NCBI RefSeq assembly: GCF_000285275.1
Contig: NZ_CADO01000067.1
Span: 124,001-188,000 of the forward strand
Direction of reading: 5' to 3'
From: Acetobacter pasteurianus subsp. pasteurianus LMG 1262 = NBRC 106471
GTDB taxonomy: Bacteria > Pseudomonadota > Alphaproteobacteria > Acetobacterales > Acetobacteraceae
Length of the DNA: 64,000 bases
Part shown: positions 34,204 to 44,658 of the stretch, piece after piece
Layout of the letters: every line of letters starts with the position of its first letter
How positions within the stretch are numbered: the first letter of the stretch is position 1
The notes under the pieces: model-generated
What the model was told of the DNA's origin: nothing
Database searches by the model: none
The model's input: the letters and a program-made list of their open reading frames with translations, nothing else
Translations under genes and position numbers: made by a program

Positions 34204-35355
34204 TTATTGGGGTGGAGGCGTTGTAGGCAGCGTAAGCTGATACACCGTAATAGGCCATGAAATAGAAGGCGTTGCAGTCCCAAAGCCTACGCTATGATCA
34301 AGCTGACTGGCCGCTACGTATAAATGCCCATGCCCATCCAAACCGGGCGTGGTGGGCCATTTCAGGCGTTCATCCGTAACCAGCCGGCGCGGAATACGCC
34401 CAACTGTGTAGCTGAGGATACTGCCTGTGGTGATGTCAGACCAATAAAGCGTGCCATCATTATCAATGGTCAAACCGCCCAATGCGGGGGTTTTATACCA
34501 TTGTGTCACGCCTTCTTCAAACGCTGCCGGAGTAACGTCCGGGTCCGTAAACAAAGAGGTGGATACACGATACAGAAAGCCTGCGGGTGGCTGCATAACA
34601 ATCCATGTACCATCCGGACTTACGGCAATCATGCTGGTATCTACGGCAATGGCCTGACCATTTGCATTCAGCAGTGGGCCTGTAGGCGTCTGTATCGGTT
34701 TTGTGGCGGTAAGGGCTGGGTGATGGTCCAGAAAACGCCGCCCTGATGCAGACGGAATATCAATAAGCAGAAGCCCTGCCACACCAGAATCCGGCACGTA
34801 AGCTGTAGAACCATGCACGGCAATGCCGGAAAGAATACTGCCCTGATGCAGCAGATTGGCTTCTATGGGCACAGTGTGGGTCACTGTGTTGGTTGTTGGG
34901 TCAATCTGGATCAGGCGCGGGGCCGCAACGGGTGGTTTTTCCCGGTTTGGCACGCCGCTATCCAGCACCCAGATGCTGCCATCTGCTGTGCGTGTCATAC
35001 CAGCAAGGGCTACAAAATGGGTATCGTTTGTGGCCTCACGGTTGTTCCAGTTTGCATCAGGGTATGGGGCAACGCTGCCATCTGTCTGTCTTACCCATAG
35101 CTGCGGGCCTGTATTGCCAACCCATGCAGGGGCTTCTAGCAGCATCCGGCCATCGGGCAGGGGTAAAACGGCATCCCATATCTGCTGGTTGGACTGCATG
35201 AAAGGCACCAGTGCGGAAGCAGGAAGTTCCGGCACTTTGGGCATATGCACAGCCCACGCAGGGTGCCCCATGAATGGAGAGAACAGGGCAGCCGCCAGCA
35301 TGGCACGGCAAACCGTGCGGCGCGGCAGAACAGAACGCAGGAAAGAATGCTTCAT
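34204..35355 (-). CDS. Exported Yellow/major royal jelly-like beta-propeller protein
   Basis: A 383-residue exported protein: an N-terminal basic/hydrophobic signal (RRTVCRAMLAAALFSPF, cleavage near AWA) and a propeller of the Yellow/MRJP type (PF03022). Recognisable parts are GSIWVLDSGVPN, RLIQIDPTTN, AYVPDSGVAGLLLID, AVSPDGTW and DGTLYWSDITTGSI. Related six-bladed propellers include lactonases, so a sugar-lactone substrate is possible in an acetic acid bacterium, but no catalytic set is assigned. The ATG at 35355 was preferred to a frame opening further upstream. Confidence 0.8.
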   Translation of the reverse strand: MKHSFLRSVLPRRTVCRAMLAAALFSPFMGHPAWAVHMPKVPELPASALVPFMQSNQQIWDAVLPLPDGRMLLEAPAWVGNTGPQLWVRQTDGSVAPYPDANWNNREATNDTHFVALAGMTRTADGSIWVLDSGVPNREKPPVAAPRLIQIDPTTNTVTHTVPIEANLLHQGSILSGIAVHGSTAYVPDSGVAGLLLIDIPSASGRRFLDHHPALTATKPIQTPTGPLLNANGQAIAVDTSMIAVSPDGTWIVMQPPAGFLYRVSTSLFTDPDVTPAAFEEGVTQWYKTPALGGLTIDNDGTLYWSDITTGSILSYTVGRIPRRLVTDERLKWPTTPGLDGHGHLYVAASQLDHSVGFGTATPSISWPITVYQLTLPTTPPPQ

Positions 35356-35502
35356 CAGGGGCGTCCGGTCAGAAATCTTGCAAACGGGTGAAAAATGAAT
35401 GCGGCAGTTTCGGGCCTGCACGGCGTTTGTGCAAACGCGTTCTGTGCGGGGCGGCTGCCCCTCTGCTTCATTCTGGCATCAAGCAAGAGGGGCGTTGGAT
35501 GA

Positions 35503-37008
35503 TTATGCGTCTTCCGCACGTTCCACATAACGGCGGTGGATATGGGCCAGATAGGCCGAGGCATCCAGCTTGCGCCCTGTGGCATCTTGCACAATTTGTG
35601 GCATGGAGGCGCTACGTGCACGGCCATGCACGTTTTCACGCAGCCAGCCCAATAGCGGCGTAAAATCACCTTTTGCAATGGCAGGCATAATCTGCGGCAC
35701 CTCCTTGCAGGCAGCTTCCCGCAGTTGTGCGGCTGTTAAGGCGCCAAGGGTGTAGCACGGGAAGTAACCGAACAGCCCCTCCGGCCAATGAATATCCTGC
35801 AAGCAACCACGACCATCATCCGGTACATGAAGGCCCAGAAGCGCGTGAATGCGCTCATTAAATGCGGCAGGCAGATCAGCCAGAGGCAAGTCACCAGAGA
35901 TCAGTGCCTTTTCTAGTTCGTAGCGCACCAGAATATGGGCAGGGTATGTCACTTCATCCGCATCTACCCGAATAAAGCCGGGCTGCACGTGGGTAAGCAG
36001 CCGATGGATATTCTGTGCATCCCAGCCTGCAGTGCCTGCGGGCACATCAAAAGCTGCCTGAAGTTTGGGGGCCAGCCAGCCAGCAAAAGCATTGGAGCGG
36101 CACACCTGCATTTCCATCAGCAGGGACTGGCTTTCATGCAGCGTCATGCCGCCAGCCTGCCCAACGGGTTGGGAAAGCCACGTTTCTGGCAGGCCCATAT
36201 CATACAGGGCGTGGCCTGTTTCATGCAGCACGCCCATCATGGCGGGAATGAAATCACCTTCATCATAACGGGTGGTCAGCCGCACATCATGCGTTGCCCC
36301 GCCGCAGAACGGGTGTGTGCTTACATCCAGCCGCCCACGAGTGACGTCAAACCCAAGCTGCTGCATAAGCTGGCGGCCCAGCGCTTCCTGCCGCGGCACG
36401 GAAAATGGTCCGGGCAGTGGCGTGGCGGCGGGCAGGCTGTTCTGTTTTTCCAGTACAGTGCCAATCAGTTCAGGCAGTCCGGCGGCAAGCTGTGTAAAAA
36501 CCGGGTCTATGTCTGTTTGGCGGGTGCCGGGGTCAAATGTGTCCAACAGCGCATCGTAGGGAGAAAGGCCCAGCTTTTCCCCTGTGGCAACCGCAACTTC
36601 ACGCGTAAGGCGCAGCACTTCGGAGAGTGTGGGCAGAATGGCTGCAAAATCACCATTCTCGCGCGCAGTACGCCATACCATTTCGCATCGGGCCGTGGCC
36701 TGTGTGCTGGCTTCCACCAATTCTCCGGGTAGGGCCGTTGCATGGGCATGCAGGCGGCGCATTTCTTCCAGGTTGGCACGGCGCCAGATATCATCGCCCG
36801 GTTCTGCCTGTTCCAGCAGTTCTGCAACAACTGGGGCTGTTAGAATTTCGTGGCGCATGCCTTCCAGCATGGCCAGATTTTCTGCCCGGCGTTCTGCTGT
36901 GCCGGAGGGCATGATTACCTCCTTATCCCAGCAGAGTATGCCTATGGCATCATTCAGGGAGGAAAGGCGGGCAAAATGGCGTTCAAGGGAAAGATAGGCT
37001 TTATTCAT
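35503..37008 (-). CDS. M32 carboxypeptidase (Taq type)
   Basis: A 501-residue metallocarboxypeptidase. The zinc motif HETGH is at residues 262-266, the family HPFCGG segment (THPFCGGATHDVRLTTRY) precedes it, and the EMQVCRS/ESQSLLMEM stretch after it supplies the third ligand. M32 enzymes trim peptides from the C-terminus in the cytoplasm. It is divergent from the TPR protein gene. Confidence 0.94.
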   Translation of the reverse strand: MNKAYLSLERHFARLSSLNDAIGILCWDKEVIMPSGTAERRAENLAMLEGMRHEILTAPVVAELLEQAEPGDDIWRRANLEEMRRLHAHATALPGELVEASTQATARCEMVWRTARENGDFAAILPTLSEVLRLTREVAVATGEKLGLSPYDALLDTFDPGTRQTDIDPVFTQLAAGLPELIGTVLEKQNSLPAATPLPGPFSVPRQEALGRQLMQQLGFDVTRGRLDVSTHPFCGGATHDVRLTTRYDEGDFIPAMMGVLHETGHALYDMGLPETWLSQPVGQAGGMTLHESQSLLMEMQVCRSNAFAGWLAPKLQAAFDVPAGTAGWDAQNIHRLLTHVQPGFIRVDADEVTYPAHILVRYELEKALISGDLPLADLPAAFNERIHALLGLHVPDDGRGCLQDIHWPEGLFGYFPCYTLGALTAAQLREAACKEVPQIMPAIAKGDFTPLLGWLRENVHGRARSASMPQIVQDATGRKLDASAYLAHIHRRYVERAEDA

Positions 37009-37092
37009 GGCGTATATGGTAAAGCATACACGCCGCGCACGGAATGCACTTTGTGAGGCATATCAGATTACAAAAAGGAGCCAGTTATACCC

Positions 37093-38967
37093 ATGCAGAT
37101 GGATACGCAGGTGGAATCTGCACTGGTATTGTTGGCGCATGGCAATGCGGAGCAGGCGTTACGTGTTCTGCAAAACTGTTTGCAGCAGAATCCGCAGCAT
37201 GCTGGTGCACTGCATGGCATGGCCTGCATAGCGCGCGCGGGCGGAGATAACCGTGCCGCAGTGGCGCTGGCAGCCAAGGCTGTACAGTTACAGGCAGAAC
37301 CGCATTTTCATATCACGTTAGGTTTGGCACTGCTGGCAGAAGGACAGATGGAGGCAGCGCGGGCGGCCATTCACGTGGCCGTTCTTGCATCACCAAGAGA
37401 CCCGCGCGCGCATGATGCTATGGCCTCTGTTCTGGAAGCGCAGCAGCGCATTGCCGAAGCTGAACGTGCTTTACGCACCGCTATAAAGTTACGGCCATTA
37501 GAACAGGAGCGGCATCTGGCTCTGGCCGCTTTTTTGTCACGTCATGGACAGTTGGAAAAAGCGATAGAGGTTTCCGGTAAGGCCTTGCAGTTGGATACGC
37601 AAAACCTGTTTGCACAAAATCTGCGTGGCATGATCCTGCACGGGGCAGGCAAATCGGCAGAGGCCGAACCTTATTTTCGAGCTGTGGCGGTAGAACTGCC
37701 AACATCCGCACCAGCTCTGGCCAATCATGGAGCAGCGTTGTTTGCAACGTGCAGTTATGAGGAAGCCCGGGATGTTCTGGTAAAATCTGCGCAACTGGAT
37801 CCCAAAGCCGCAGAAACACGCAGTAATCTGGGGCTGGTGCAGATGGCGTTAGGCCACCTGCAAGAAGCTGCGAAGGAACTGCAAGCTGCATGTGCATTAC
37901 AGCAGAACGATACGCGCCTGATGCTCAATTACGCCACGGTTCTCGCTGATCTGGGTAAACGTGCGCAGGCGGAAGCCTTGTTTTGCAAGGTAGAAAAACA
38001 GGCAGGAAACAGCACGGATGCCGCCCGAGCACGTATGAACCGTGGCGTGCTGTATCTGGCCGAAGGTCGATTTGCTGAGGGTTGGAAGCTGTTTGATGCG
38101 CGCCAGCACCTTGTTGCACCTCCGGCTTGTGCCGCCGGGTTACCTCAGTGGGATGGTGCTCCGCAGGAAAAGCCTGTGTTGCTCTATGCAGAGCAGGGAT
38201 TGGGCGATGTATTGCAGTTTCTGCGTTATGTTTCTCCGGCGGCTCAGCGTGTTCCGGTTTTGCTGTATGTGCCGCAAAGCATACGCAGTTTTGTGCTGCA
38301 GATGGAGTTGGCACGTCTGCCGCATGTAACAATATGCACCAGCCAGCATGCGCCAAAAGCCGTAGCAGCTTGCGGCCTTATGAGCTTGCCTGATGTGTTG
38401 GGAATGGAAGCGCCATTTGCATGGTGGCCCGATATTACGGGGCTTCAAAAGGCAGATCCCGGCAAGAAAACCGTTTTGCGTATTGGGCTGTGTTGGGCGG
38501 GTAGTTCAACGTATCAGTTTGACCGCAGGCGCTCACTCAATCCGCAACTATTAGAACCGTTGGGGCGGTTGGATAATGTTGAGTTTCAGTCTCTCCAAAA
38601 ACATACGGAAGGGCAGCAGCCTCCATTTCCGATAGAGAAATTACCGCAAGGTGATGTGCTGGAAACAGCCCGTGTTATGGCGGGTCTGGATGTGGTGATA
38701 ACCGTAGATACGATGATAGCGCATCTGGGTGGTTTGCTGGGTGTGCCTGTTTTGCTGCTTGATCGCTTTGGTGGGGACTGGCGCTGGGCTGCGGGCTCTA
38801 CCATGACACAGCCAGATGGAGAGGTGCGCAGCCTGTGGTATCCTTCCGTTAGGGTTATTCGTCAGCCACAGACGGGTGAGGGCGATGCCCCGTGGCTGCC
38901 CTGCATCGTAACCGTTGTGCAGATTTTGCAGAAGATGGCTGAAAAACGCACGGATATGGTGCCCTAA
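37093..38967 (+). CDS. TPR-repeat protein with a GT9-like C-terminal domain
   Basis: A 624-residue protein. Residues 1-350 are about nine tetratricopeptide repeats (for example HGNAEQALRVLQNCLQQNPQ and EEARDVLVKSAQLDPKAAET). The C-terminal 270 residues resemble the second Rossmann half of GT9/OGT-type glycosyltransferases, with LYAEQGLGDVLQFLRY, IGLCWAGSS and VITVDTMIAHLGGLLGVPV. Such proteins are common and mostly uncharacterised. AAGGAG lies upstream of the start; the ATG at 37099 is an alternative. Confidence 0.8.
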   Translation: MQMDTQVESALVLLAHGNAEQALRVLQNCLQQNPQHAGALHGMACIARAGGDNRAAVALAAKAVQLQAEPHFHITLGLALLAEGQMEAARAAIHVAVLASPRDPRAHDAMASVLEAQQRIAEAERALRTAIKLRPLEQERHLALAAFLSRHGQLEKAIEVSGKALQLDTQNLFAQNLRGMILHGAGKSAEAEPYFRAVAVELPTSAPALANHGAALFATCSYEEARDVLVKSAQLDPKAAETRSNLGLVQMALGHLQEAAKELQAACALQQNDTRLMLNYATVLADLGKRAQAEALFCKVEKQAGNSTDAARARMNRGVLYLAEGRFAEGWKLFDARQHLVAPPACAAGLPQWDGAPQEKPVLLYAEQGLGDVLQFLRYVSPAAQRVPVLLYVPQSIRSFVLQMELARLPHVTICTSQHAPKAVAACGLMSLPDVLGMEAPFAWWPDITGLQKADPGKKTVLRIGLCWAGSSTYQFDRRRSLNPQLLEPLGRLDNVEFQSLQKHTEGQQPPFPIEKLPQGDVLETARVMAGLDVVITVDTMIAHLGGLLGVPVLLLDRFGGDWRWAAGSTMTQPDGEVRSLWYPSVRVIRQPQTGEGDAPWLPCIVTVVQILQKMAEKRTDMVP

Positions 38968-39007
38968 AGGCTGTTGCCGCTATGTGAGAGCACTTTATGA
39001 TAGCGGC

Positions 39008-41662
39008 ATGACACGCATTTCCTCCAAAGGTGCTACGCCAGCAATGGCGCAGTGGTTCACCCTCAAGGCCGAAAATCCTGAAGCCCTGCTGTTTTTTCGC
39101 ATGGGCGATTTTTACGAACTGTTTTTTGATGATGCTACGGCCGCAGCGGCTGCGCTGGATATTGCCTTAACAGCACGCGGCACACATGCGGGGGAACCGA
39201 TTCCCATGTGCGGGGTGCCAGTGGCGGCAGCTCCGGCTTATCTTGCGCGTTTGATCCGGCGCGGCTTCCGGGTGGCGGTGGCAGAACAGACTGAAACACC
39301 CCGTAAAGGCAGGCCCGCAAACAAGGGGCCTCTGGCGCGTGGCGTTGTAAGGGTGATTACCCCCGGCACGCTAACAGAAGATGAACTGCTGGAGCCTGGG
39401 CGCTCCAACCTTTTGCTCGCATTGGCGCTCACAGCGCCACAAACAAAGGGGAAAGGCAAAAAAGCCGAGGCATCCTTTGCCGATACAGTTATTGGCGCTG
39501 CGTGGATTGATGTTTCAACCGGGTTGTTTGAAACCGAAAGCCTGACAGGCAAAGGGCTTCCCGCGCTTTTAGGCCGTCTGGACCCTGCGGAAATTCTTGC
39601 ACCTGCCGTTCTTAATCTGGCGGATTATGAAGCCCGCCGTGCGCCAGAAACCGTAGCATCGGGCGCAGATACGGCACGCCAGCGTCTGGCCAGTGCTTTT
39701 GATGTGGCCAGCATAGAAGCCTTTGGCACCTTTACGGATGAAGAAAGCGTGGCCGCTGCTATGGCGGTGGAATACGTTCAGCGCAGTCAGGCAGGCAAGC
39801 TGCCGCGTCTGGCACATCCTGTTCCGCAAAATGAAAGTGGTATTCTGGGCATAGATCCGGCCACACGCGCCAGTCTGGATATCTTGCGTGCGCGGGACGG
39901 AGGGGATGAGCACACACTATTTTCTGCGGTAAACCGTACAGTCAGTGCCGCAGGGGCACGTATGCTGGCAGAATGGCTGGCAGCCCCACTTACACATGCA
40001 GGCCAGATAGCCGCACGGCAGGAAGGCTGGTGGTGGCTGAAGGAAGATGCGGTGCGGCGCGAGGCGTTGCGCGGAACACTTAAAAAAGCTCCAGATATTG
40101 CACGTGCGCTCGGCCGGTTGTCCCTTGGGCGTGGGCAACCGCGAGATCTGGCCGCTATGCGCGATGGCCTTATGGTGGCGCGGGAGGCTGCGCGTATTCT
40201 CACGGCTGCTGATGCTTCATTGCCTCCGGCGTTACATCAGGCGGTTACACGTTTGGGTGGCGGGCAGGCGCTGGAGGCCGAACTGGCGCGCGCGCTGGCG
40301 GAAAACCTTCCAGCAAGGCTGGATGATGGCGGTGTTATTGCGCAGGGCTATGATGCCAAGCTGGATGAATACCGTGGATTGCGGGATGATTCACGCCGCC
40401 TTATAGCGGGCTTACAGGCCAAATATGCCGCGCATTATGGGCTGAACAGCCTTAAAATTCGCCATCACGCCCAGCTTGGCTATGTGATGGAAGTGCCCGT
40501 AGCAGCCAGCGCCAAGCTGAAGGACAAGCCAGAGCTTATCTTGCGGCAGGGCACGGCCAGTAATGCGCGTTTTGCCACAGAAGAACTCTCAACGCTGGAT
40601 GCCCGCATAACCGAGGCCGCAGAAAAAGCATCCCAGCGTGAAAAAGAACTGTTTGGCGCGTTGGTTGAACAGGTTCTGGCGGAACGCAGCATGCCTGTTC
40701 TGGCACAGGCTTTGGCTGTGCTGGATGTTTTGCAATCCTGCGCAGACTTGGCAGGCAATGGCACATGGTGCCGGCCAGAGGTGACGGAAGATTTTGCCTT
40801 TGCGCTGGAAGGATGCCGCCACCCGGTGGTGGAAGCCGCCTTGCCAGCAGGCACGCGTTTTACGCCCAATACGTGCGATCTGGCACCGCAACAGCGCGTT
40901 ATGCTGTTAACGGGGCCGAATATGGCCGGTAAATCCACCTATCTGCGACAGACAGCGCTGGCGGTTATTCTGGCACAAGGTGGTTTTCCCGTTCCGGCTG
41001 ATCGGGTGCGAATCGGGGTGGTGGATCAGCTTTTCTCCCGCGTAGGCGCTTCGGATGATCTGGCGCGTGGGCGCTCCACCTTTATGGTGGAAATGACGGA
41101 AACCGCCGCCATTCTTAACCAGGCTGGCCCGCGTTCTCTTGTTGTGGTGGATGAGATCGGGCGCGGCACGGCCACGTTGGATGGTTTGGCAATTGCATGG
41201 GCTGTGCTGGAGGCTTTGCATTCAAGCGTGCGCTGCCGTGCAATCTTTGCAACGCATTTCCATGAACTTTCGCGCTTGGTGGATACACTCCCGCGCCTTT
41301 CCCTGCATACTATGGCGGTGCGGGAATGGCGGGGGCAAATTGTGTTTTTGCATGAAGTGCTTGCAGGATCAGCAAAAAAAAGCTGGGGTGTACACGTTGC
41401 GCGGTTGGCCGGTGTACCGCACGCTGTGGTGGACCGGGCCGGGCGCCTGCTGCGGGAGTTGGAACGTGCTGAAAATACAATACCCGAACCGCTTCCGTTG
41501 TTTGACACGCAGAAGACATTACCCCCTGAGCCCCAAAATACGTTAAGTAAGCGTTTGATGGACATTGACCCAGATAGCCTGACCCCACGCGCAGCGCTGG
41601 ATCTTCTGTATGAATTGCGCAAGGAAGCCGCGCAGGAAGAACACGCACAGGCAGCAGGCTAG
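39008..41662 (+). CDS. mutS: DNA mismatch repair protein MutS
   Basis: MutS recognises mismatches and starts repair. The 884-residue protein has the mismatch-binding FYE motif at residues 35-37 in FFRMGDFYELFFDDA, the core domains, Walker A GPNMAGKST at 636-644 (Lys642), VDEIGRGTATLDG as Walker B and signature, and the FATHFHEL switch. The C-terminal domain ends in TPRAALDLLYELR, the tetramerisation segment. ATG at 39008 is the conserved start. glnD begins 5 bases after the stop. Confidence 0.97.
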   Translation: MTRISSKGATPAMAQWFTLKAENPEALLFFRMGDFYELFFDDATAAAAALDIALTARGTHAGEPIPMCGVPVAAAPAYLARLIRRGFRVAVAEQTETPRKGRPANKGPLARGVVRVITPGTLTEDELLEPGRSNLLLALALTAPQTKGKGKKAEASFADTVIGAAWIDVSTGLFETESLTGKGLPALLGRLDPAEILAPAVLNLADYEARRAPETVASGADTARQRLASAFDVASIEAFGTFTDEESVAAAMAVEYVQRSQAGKLPRLAHPVPQNESGILGIDPATRASLDILRARDGGDEHTLFSAVNRTVSAAGARMLAEWLAAPLTHAGQIAARQEGWWWLKEDAVRREALRGTLKKAPDIARALGRLSLGRGQPRDLAAMRDGLMVAREAARILTAADASLPPALHQAVTRLGGGQALEAELARALAENLPARLDDGGVIAQGYDAKLDEYRGLRDDSRRLIAGLQAKYAAHYGLNSLKIRHHAQLGYVMEVPVAASAKLKDKPELILRQGTASNARFATEELSTLDARITEAAEKASQREKELFGALVEQVLAERSMPVLAQALAVLDVLQSCADLAGNGTWCRPEVTEDFAFALEGCRHPVVEAALPAGTRFTPNTCDLAPQQRVMLLTGPNMAGKSTYLRQTALAVILAQGGFPVPADRVRIGVVDQLFSRVGASDDLARGRSTFMVEMTETAAILNQAGPRSLVVVDEIGRGTATLDGLAIAWAVLEALHSSVRCRAIFATHFHELSRLVDTLPRLSLHTMAVREWRGQIVFLHEVLAGSAKKSWGVHVARLAGVPHAVVDRAGRLLRELERAENTIPEPLPLFDTQKTLPPEPQNTLSKRLMDIDPDSLTPRAALDLLYELRKEAAQEEHAQAAG

Positions 41663-41667
41663 ATACC

Positions 41668-44658
41668 ATGACGCCAGACCCCATTCAGGAGCAGAACTCG
41701 CCTCTCATGCCCACCCCTTCCGTAGAGCCTGCCGCCGCGCAGCAGTCCGACATGACCATGCTGGCAACCCTAACGCCAGAAATGCTTTCTGCGTGTCTGA
41801 CGCGGGAATTAAGAGACGCAACACCGGAAGATGCGGCTATTCCTGAACGTGATGATGCCGTTGCCATTTTCCGTCGGCATCTGGGGCGCTATCAGGCAGA
41901 TATACGTAACCGGTTTGAGCGGCATGAGCTTAAAGGCGCTGGGGCAGCCAAAAAAATAGCTGTTTTTACCGATGTTATGGTGCGCGCCATTGTTGATCTG
42001 GCCGTGCGTGCCACCATTGGAGCAGGTATTGTAGAAAGCGGGGTGCTTCCCAGCTTTGCCATAGCCGCGACAGGTGGCTACGGGCGCGGGCTCTTGGCAC
42101 CGTTCAGCGATATTGATCTGCTGTTTCTGGTGGCGGAAGAAAGTGCAGAGCGCGCACATCCGCTGATTGAATACGTGCTGTATTTTCTGTGGGATCTGGG
42201 TGTGAAGGTGGGGCATGCCACCCGCACCATCAATGAATGTATTGAAGAAGCTAAAAAAGACACCACAGTGCGCACCGCGCTGCTGGATGCACGTTTGTTG
42301 GCCGGGGATTCTGCCCTTTTTGCCACGTTTGAGGCCCGCTACATTCTGGCCTGTGTGGATGCAGGTGCCGCTGGTTTTATACATGACAAGCGCCGTGAAC
42401 GTCTGGAACGTCACCGGCGGTTTGGTGATAGCCCATATCTGGTAGAGCCCAACATAAAGGAAGGGCGCGGGGGGCTGCGTGATCTGCAAACCCTGTATTG
42501 GATGTGCCGCAACACTTTTGGTACGCGCCACGTCAAAGACCTTCTGGCCCCAGAATTTATCTGGATGGGTTTGTTAACAGAGCAGGAAGCTGCACGCGCC
42601 CGCCGATCTTGGGACTTTTTGTGGACGGTGCGCCTACACCTGCACTACGTGGCGGGGCGTGCGGAAGAACGACTGACCTTTGATATGCAGCCCGTTATTG
42701 GTGCACGCATGGGGTATACCCGGCATGGGCGGCAAAATGGGGTGGAGCGCTTTATGCGCCATTACTTCCTGACAGCACGGGAAGTCATGCGGTTAACCCA
42801 TGTTCTGGAACCCGCAGTACTGCGGCAGGCCCAGGGGCCAGTTGCTAACGCTGCCAAGCCAGATGAAGCCATGCGGCAAGCCGGATTTACTCTGCTAGAT
42901 GGGCAGATTTTGCCTGATCGTGGCGTAAGTTTCGATCAGGAACCCATTAAAATGATGCAGATTCTGGATTGGGCGCGTGTGCGCCGCCGTCCGCTGCATC
43001 CGTTGGCCCGGCATCAGCTTATCCGGTGGGAACGCAGGGCCACCAGTCTGCGGGATAATCCGGAAGCTTCTCGCATTTTCCTTGATCTGTTGTGCGGTGA
43101 TGAGTCCGTGGTGGAGCAAAAGCCACGTCGCCGCCCCGCAACGGCTGCTGTGCCGTCTGTAGTGGAAGAAAGTGGTCTGTCTTACTCTGCGGCCTATGGG
43201 GAATATCCGCCCGCAGGACATGCACATTGGCTGCACATTCTGAACGAAACCGGCATTTTTGGCCGCCTGATTCCAGATTGGGCGCGTATTGTCGGGCAGA
43301 TGCAGTTTGATACGTACCATGTGTTTACTGTGGATGAGCACACCATAGAAGCCGTGCGTATTCTGGATGAAGTGGCTTCTGGCCGCATGGCGGATGAAAT
43401 CCCCATTGCTTACGAACTGGTAAAAGGGCTGCATTCCAAACGGGCGTTGTATATGTCCGTTCTACTGCACGATGTTGCCAAAGGGCGGGGTGGGGACCAC
43501 TCCGAAATTGGGGCGGAAATTGCGGCTGAACTCTGCCCGCGTCTTGGTATGTCGGGCGAAGAAACAGAAACTGTTTCATGGTTGGTGCTGCATCATCTGT
43601 TGCTCAGCCATACGGCGTTCCAGCGCGATATTGATGACCCCAAGACCATTCTGGATGTAGCAAACATAGTGCAGTCTCCAGAACGGCTGCGTTTGCTGCT
43701 ACTGCTGACTATTGTGGATATGCGTGCCGTAAGTTCCCGCGTGTGGAACGCATGGAAGGCCACGCTGCTGCGTGAGTTGTATGTGCGTGTGGCAGAAGTT
43801 CTGGCTGGTGGTCTGGCTACTACGGAACGAGATGTGCGTGTGCGCCATGCCAAGGAAATTACAGCCGATATTCTGACAGAAGAAGGTGTTCCTCAAAAAG
43901 ATATCGAACGCTTTTTGGGGCTGGGCTACGCTGGTTACTGGCTCTCCTTCGATTATGAGACACATCGCCGCCACGCACGGCTTATTCGTGCGGCAGATGC
44001 CAAGGATGCACCGCTTACAGTAGAAGTGCTGCCTCTGCCTGCCCGTGGGGTTACGGAAGTGACCATTTACACGGTGGACGTGCCGGGCCTGTTTTCCAAA
44101 ATAGCAGGGGCCTTGGCATTGGCCGGAGCTTCCATTGTGGATGCGCGCATTCATACCATGACACACGGTATGGCGCTGGATACGTTCTGGATTCAGGATA
44201 CCTCCGGCCAAGCGTATGAAGAAACGCACAAGCTTGCCCGTCTGGCATCGCTGATCGAGCAGGGGCTAAGCGGCCATATTGATATTAGTGAAGAAATTGC
44301 GCGAGCCGGATTTGGGCACATGCCCATGCGCATGCGCGCCATTCATGTGCCGCCGCGCGTGGTGATAGATAATGGAATTTCCAACACCTACACCGTTATC
44401 GAAATCAATGGGCGCGATCGTCCCGGCCTGCTGCATGATGTAACGGCCGCCATGAGCCGTGAAAACCTGCAAATTGCCTCTGCCCACATCACCACCTATG
44501 GCGTGCGGGCAGTGGACGTTTTTTATGTGAAGGACCTGTTTGGTCTGAAAATCACGGATAAAAAACGTTTGGAGGAAATCCGTGAGCGCTTGCTGGCCGG
44601 GCTAAAGGAAGCAGAAGCCGAGGCCAGCGCTTGTGCAGATGCGCGCTATTCAGCCTGA
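41668..44658 (+). CDS. glnD: PII uridylyltransferase/uridylyl-removing enzyme GlnD
   Basis: GlnD senses glutamine and adds or removes UMP on the PII protein, controlling nitrogen assimilation. The 996 residues contain the nucleotidyltransferase motif GGYGRG at 136-141 with metal Asp148 and Asp150 (SDIDLL), the HD hydrolase domain with His601-Asp602 (LLHDVAKG), and two C-terminal ACT domains (TEVTIYTVDVPGLFSKIAGA and VIEINGRDRPGLLHDVTAAM). An ATG at 41707 is an alternative start. The gene follows mutS closely, and its stop forms part of a palindrome shared with the next, convergent gene. Confidence 0.96.
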   Translation: MTPDPIQEQNSPLMPTPSVEPAAAQQSDMTMLATLTPEMLSACLTRELRDATPEDAAIPERDDAVAIFRRHLGRYQADIRNRFERHELKGAGAAKKIAVFTDVMVRAIVDLAVRATIGAGIVESGVLPSFAIAATGGYGRGLLAPFSDIDLLFLVAEESAERAHPLIEYVLYFLWDLGVKVGHATRTINECIEEAKKDTTVRTALLDARLLAGDSALFATFEARYILACVDAGAAGFIHDKRRERLERHRRFGDSPYLVEPNIKEGRGGLRDLQTLYWMCRNTFGTRHVKDLLAPEFIWMGLLTEQEAARARRSWDFLWTVRLHLHYVAGRAEERLTFDMQPVIGARMGYTRHGRQNGVERFMRHYFLTAREVMRLTHVLEPAVLRQAQGPVANAAKPDEAMRQAGFTLLDGQILPDRGVSFDQEPIKMMQILDWARVRRRPLHPLARHQLIRWERRATSLRDNPEASRIFLDLLCGDESVVEQKPRRRPATAAVPSVVEESGLSYSAAYGEYPPAGHAHWLHILNETGIFGRLIPDWARIVGQMQFDTYHVFTVDEHTIEAVRILDEVASGRMADEIPIAYELVKGLHSKRALYMSVLLHDVAKGRGGDHSEIGAEIAAELCPRLGMSGEETETVSWLVLHHLLLSHTAFQRDIDDPKTILDVANIVQSPERLRLLLLLTIVDMRAVSSRVWNAWKATLLRELYVRVAEVLAGGLATTERDVRVRHAKEITADILTEEGVPQKDIERFLGLGYAGYWLSFDYETHRRHARLIRAADAKDAPLTVEVLPLPARGVTEVTIYTVDVPGLFSKIAGALALAGASIVDARIHTMTHGMALDTFWIQDTSGQAYEETHKLARLASLIEQGLSGHIDISEEIARAGFGHMPMRMRAIHVPPRVVIDNGISNTYTVIEINGRDRPGLLHDVTAAMSRENLQIASAHITTYGVRAVDVFYVKDLFGLKITDKKRLEEIRERLLAGLKEAEAEASACADARYSA

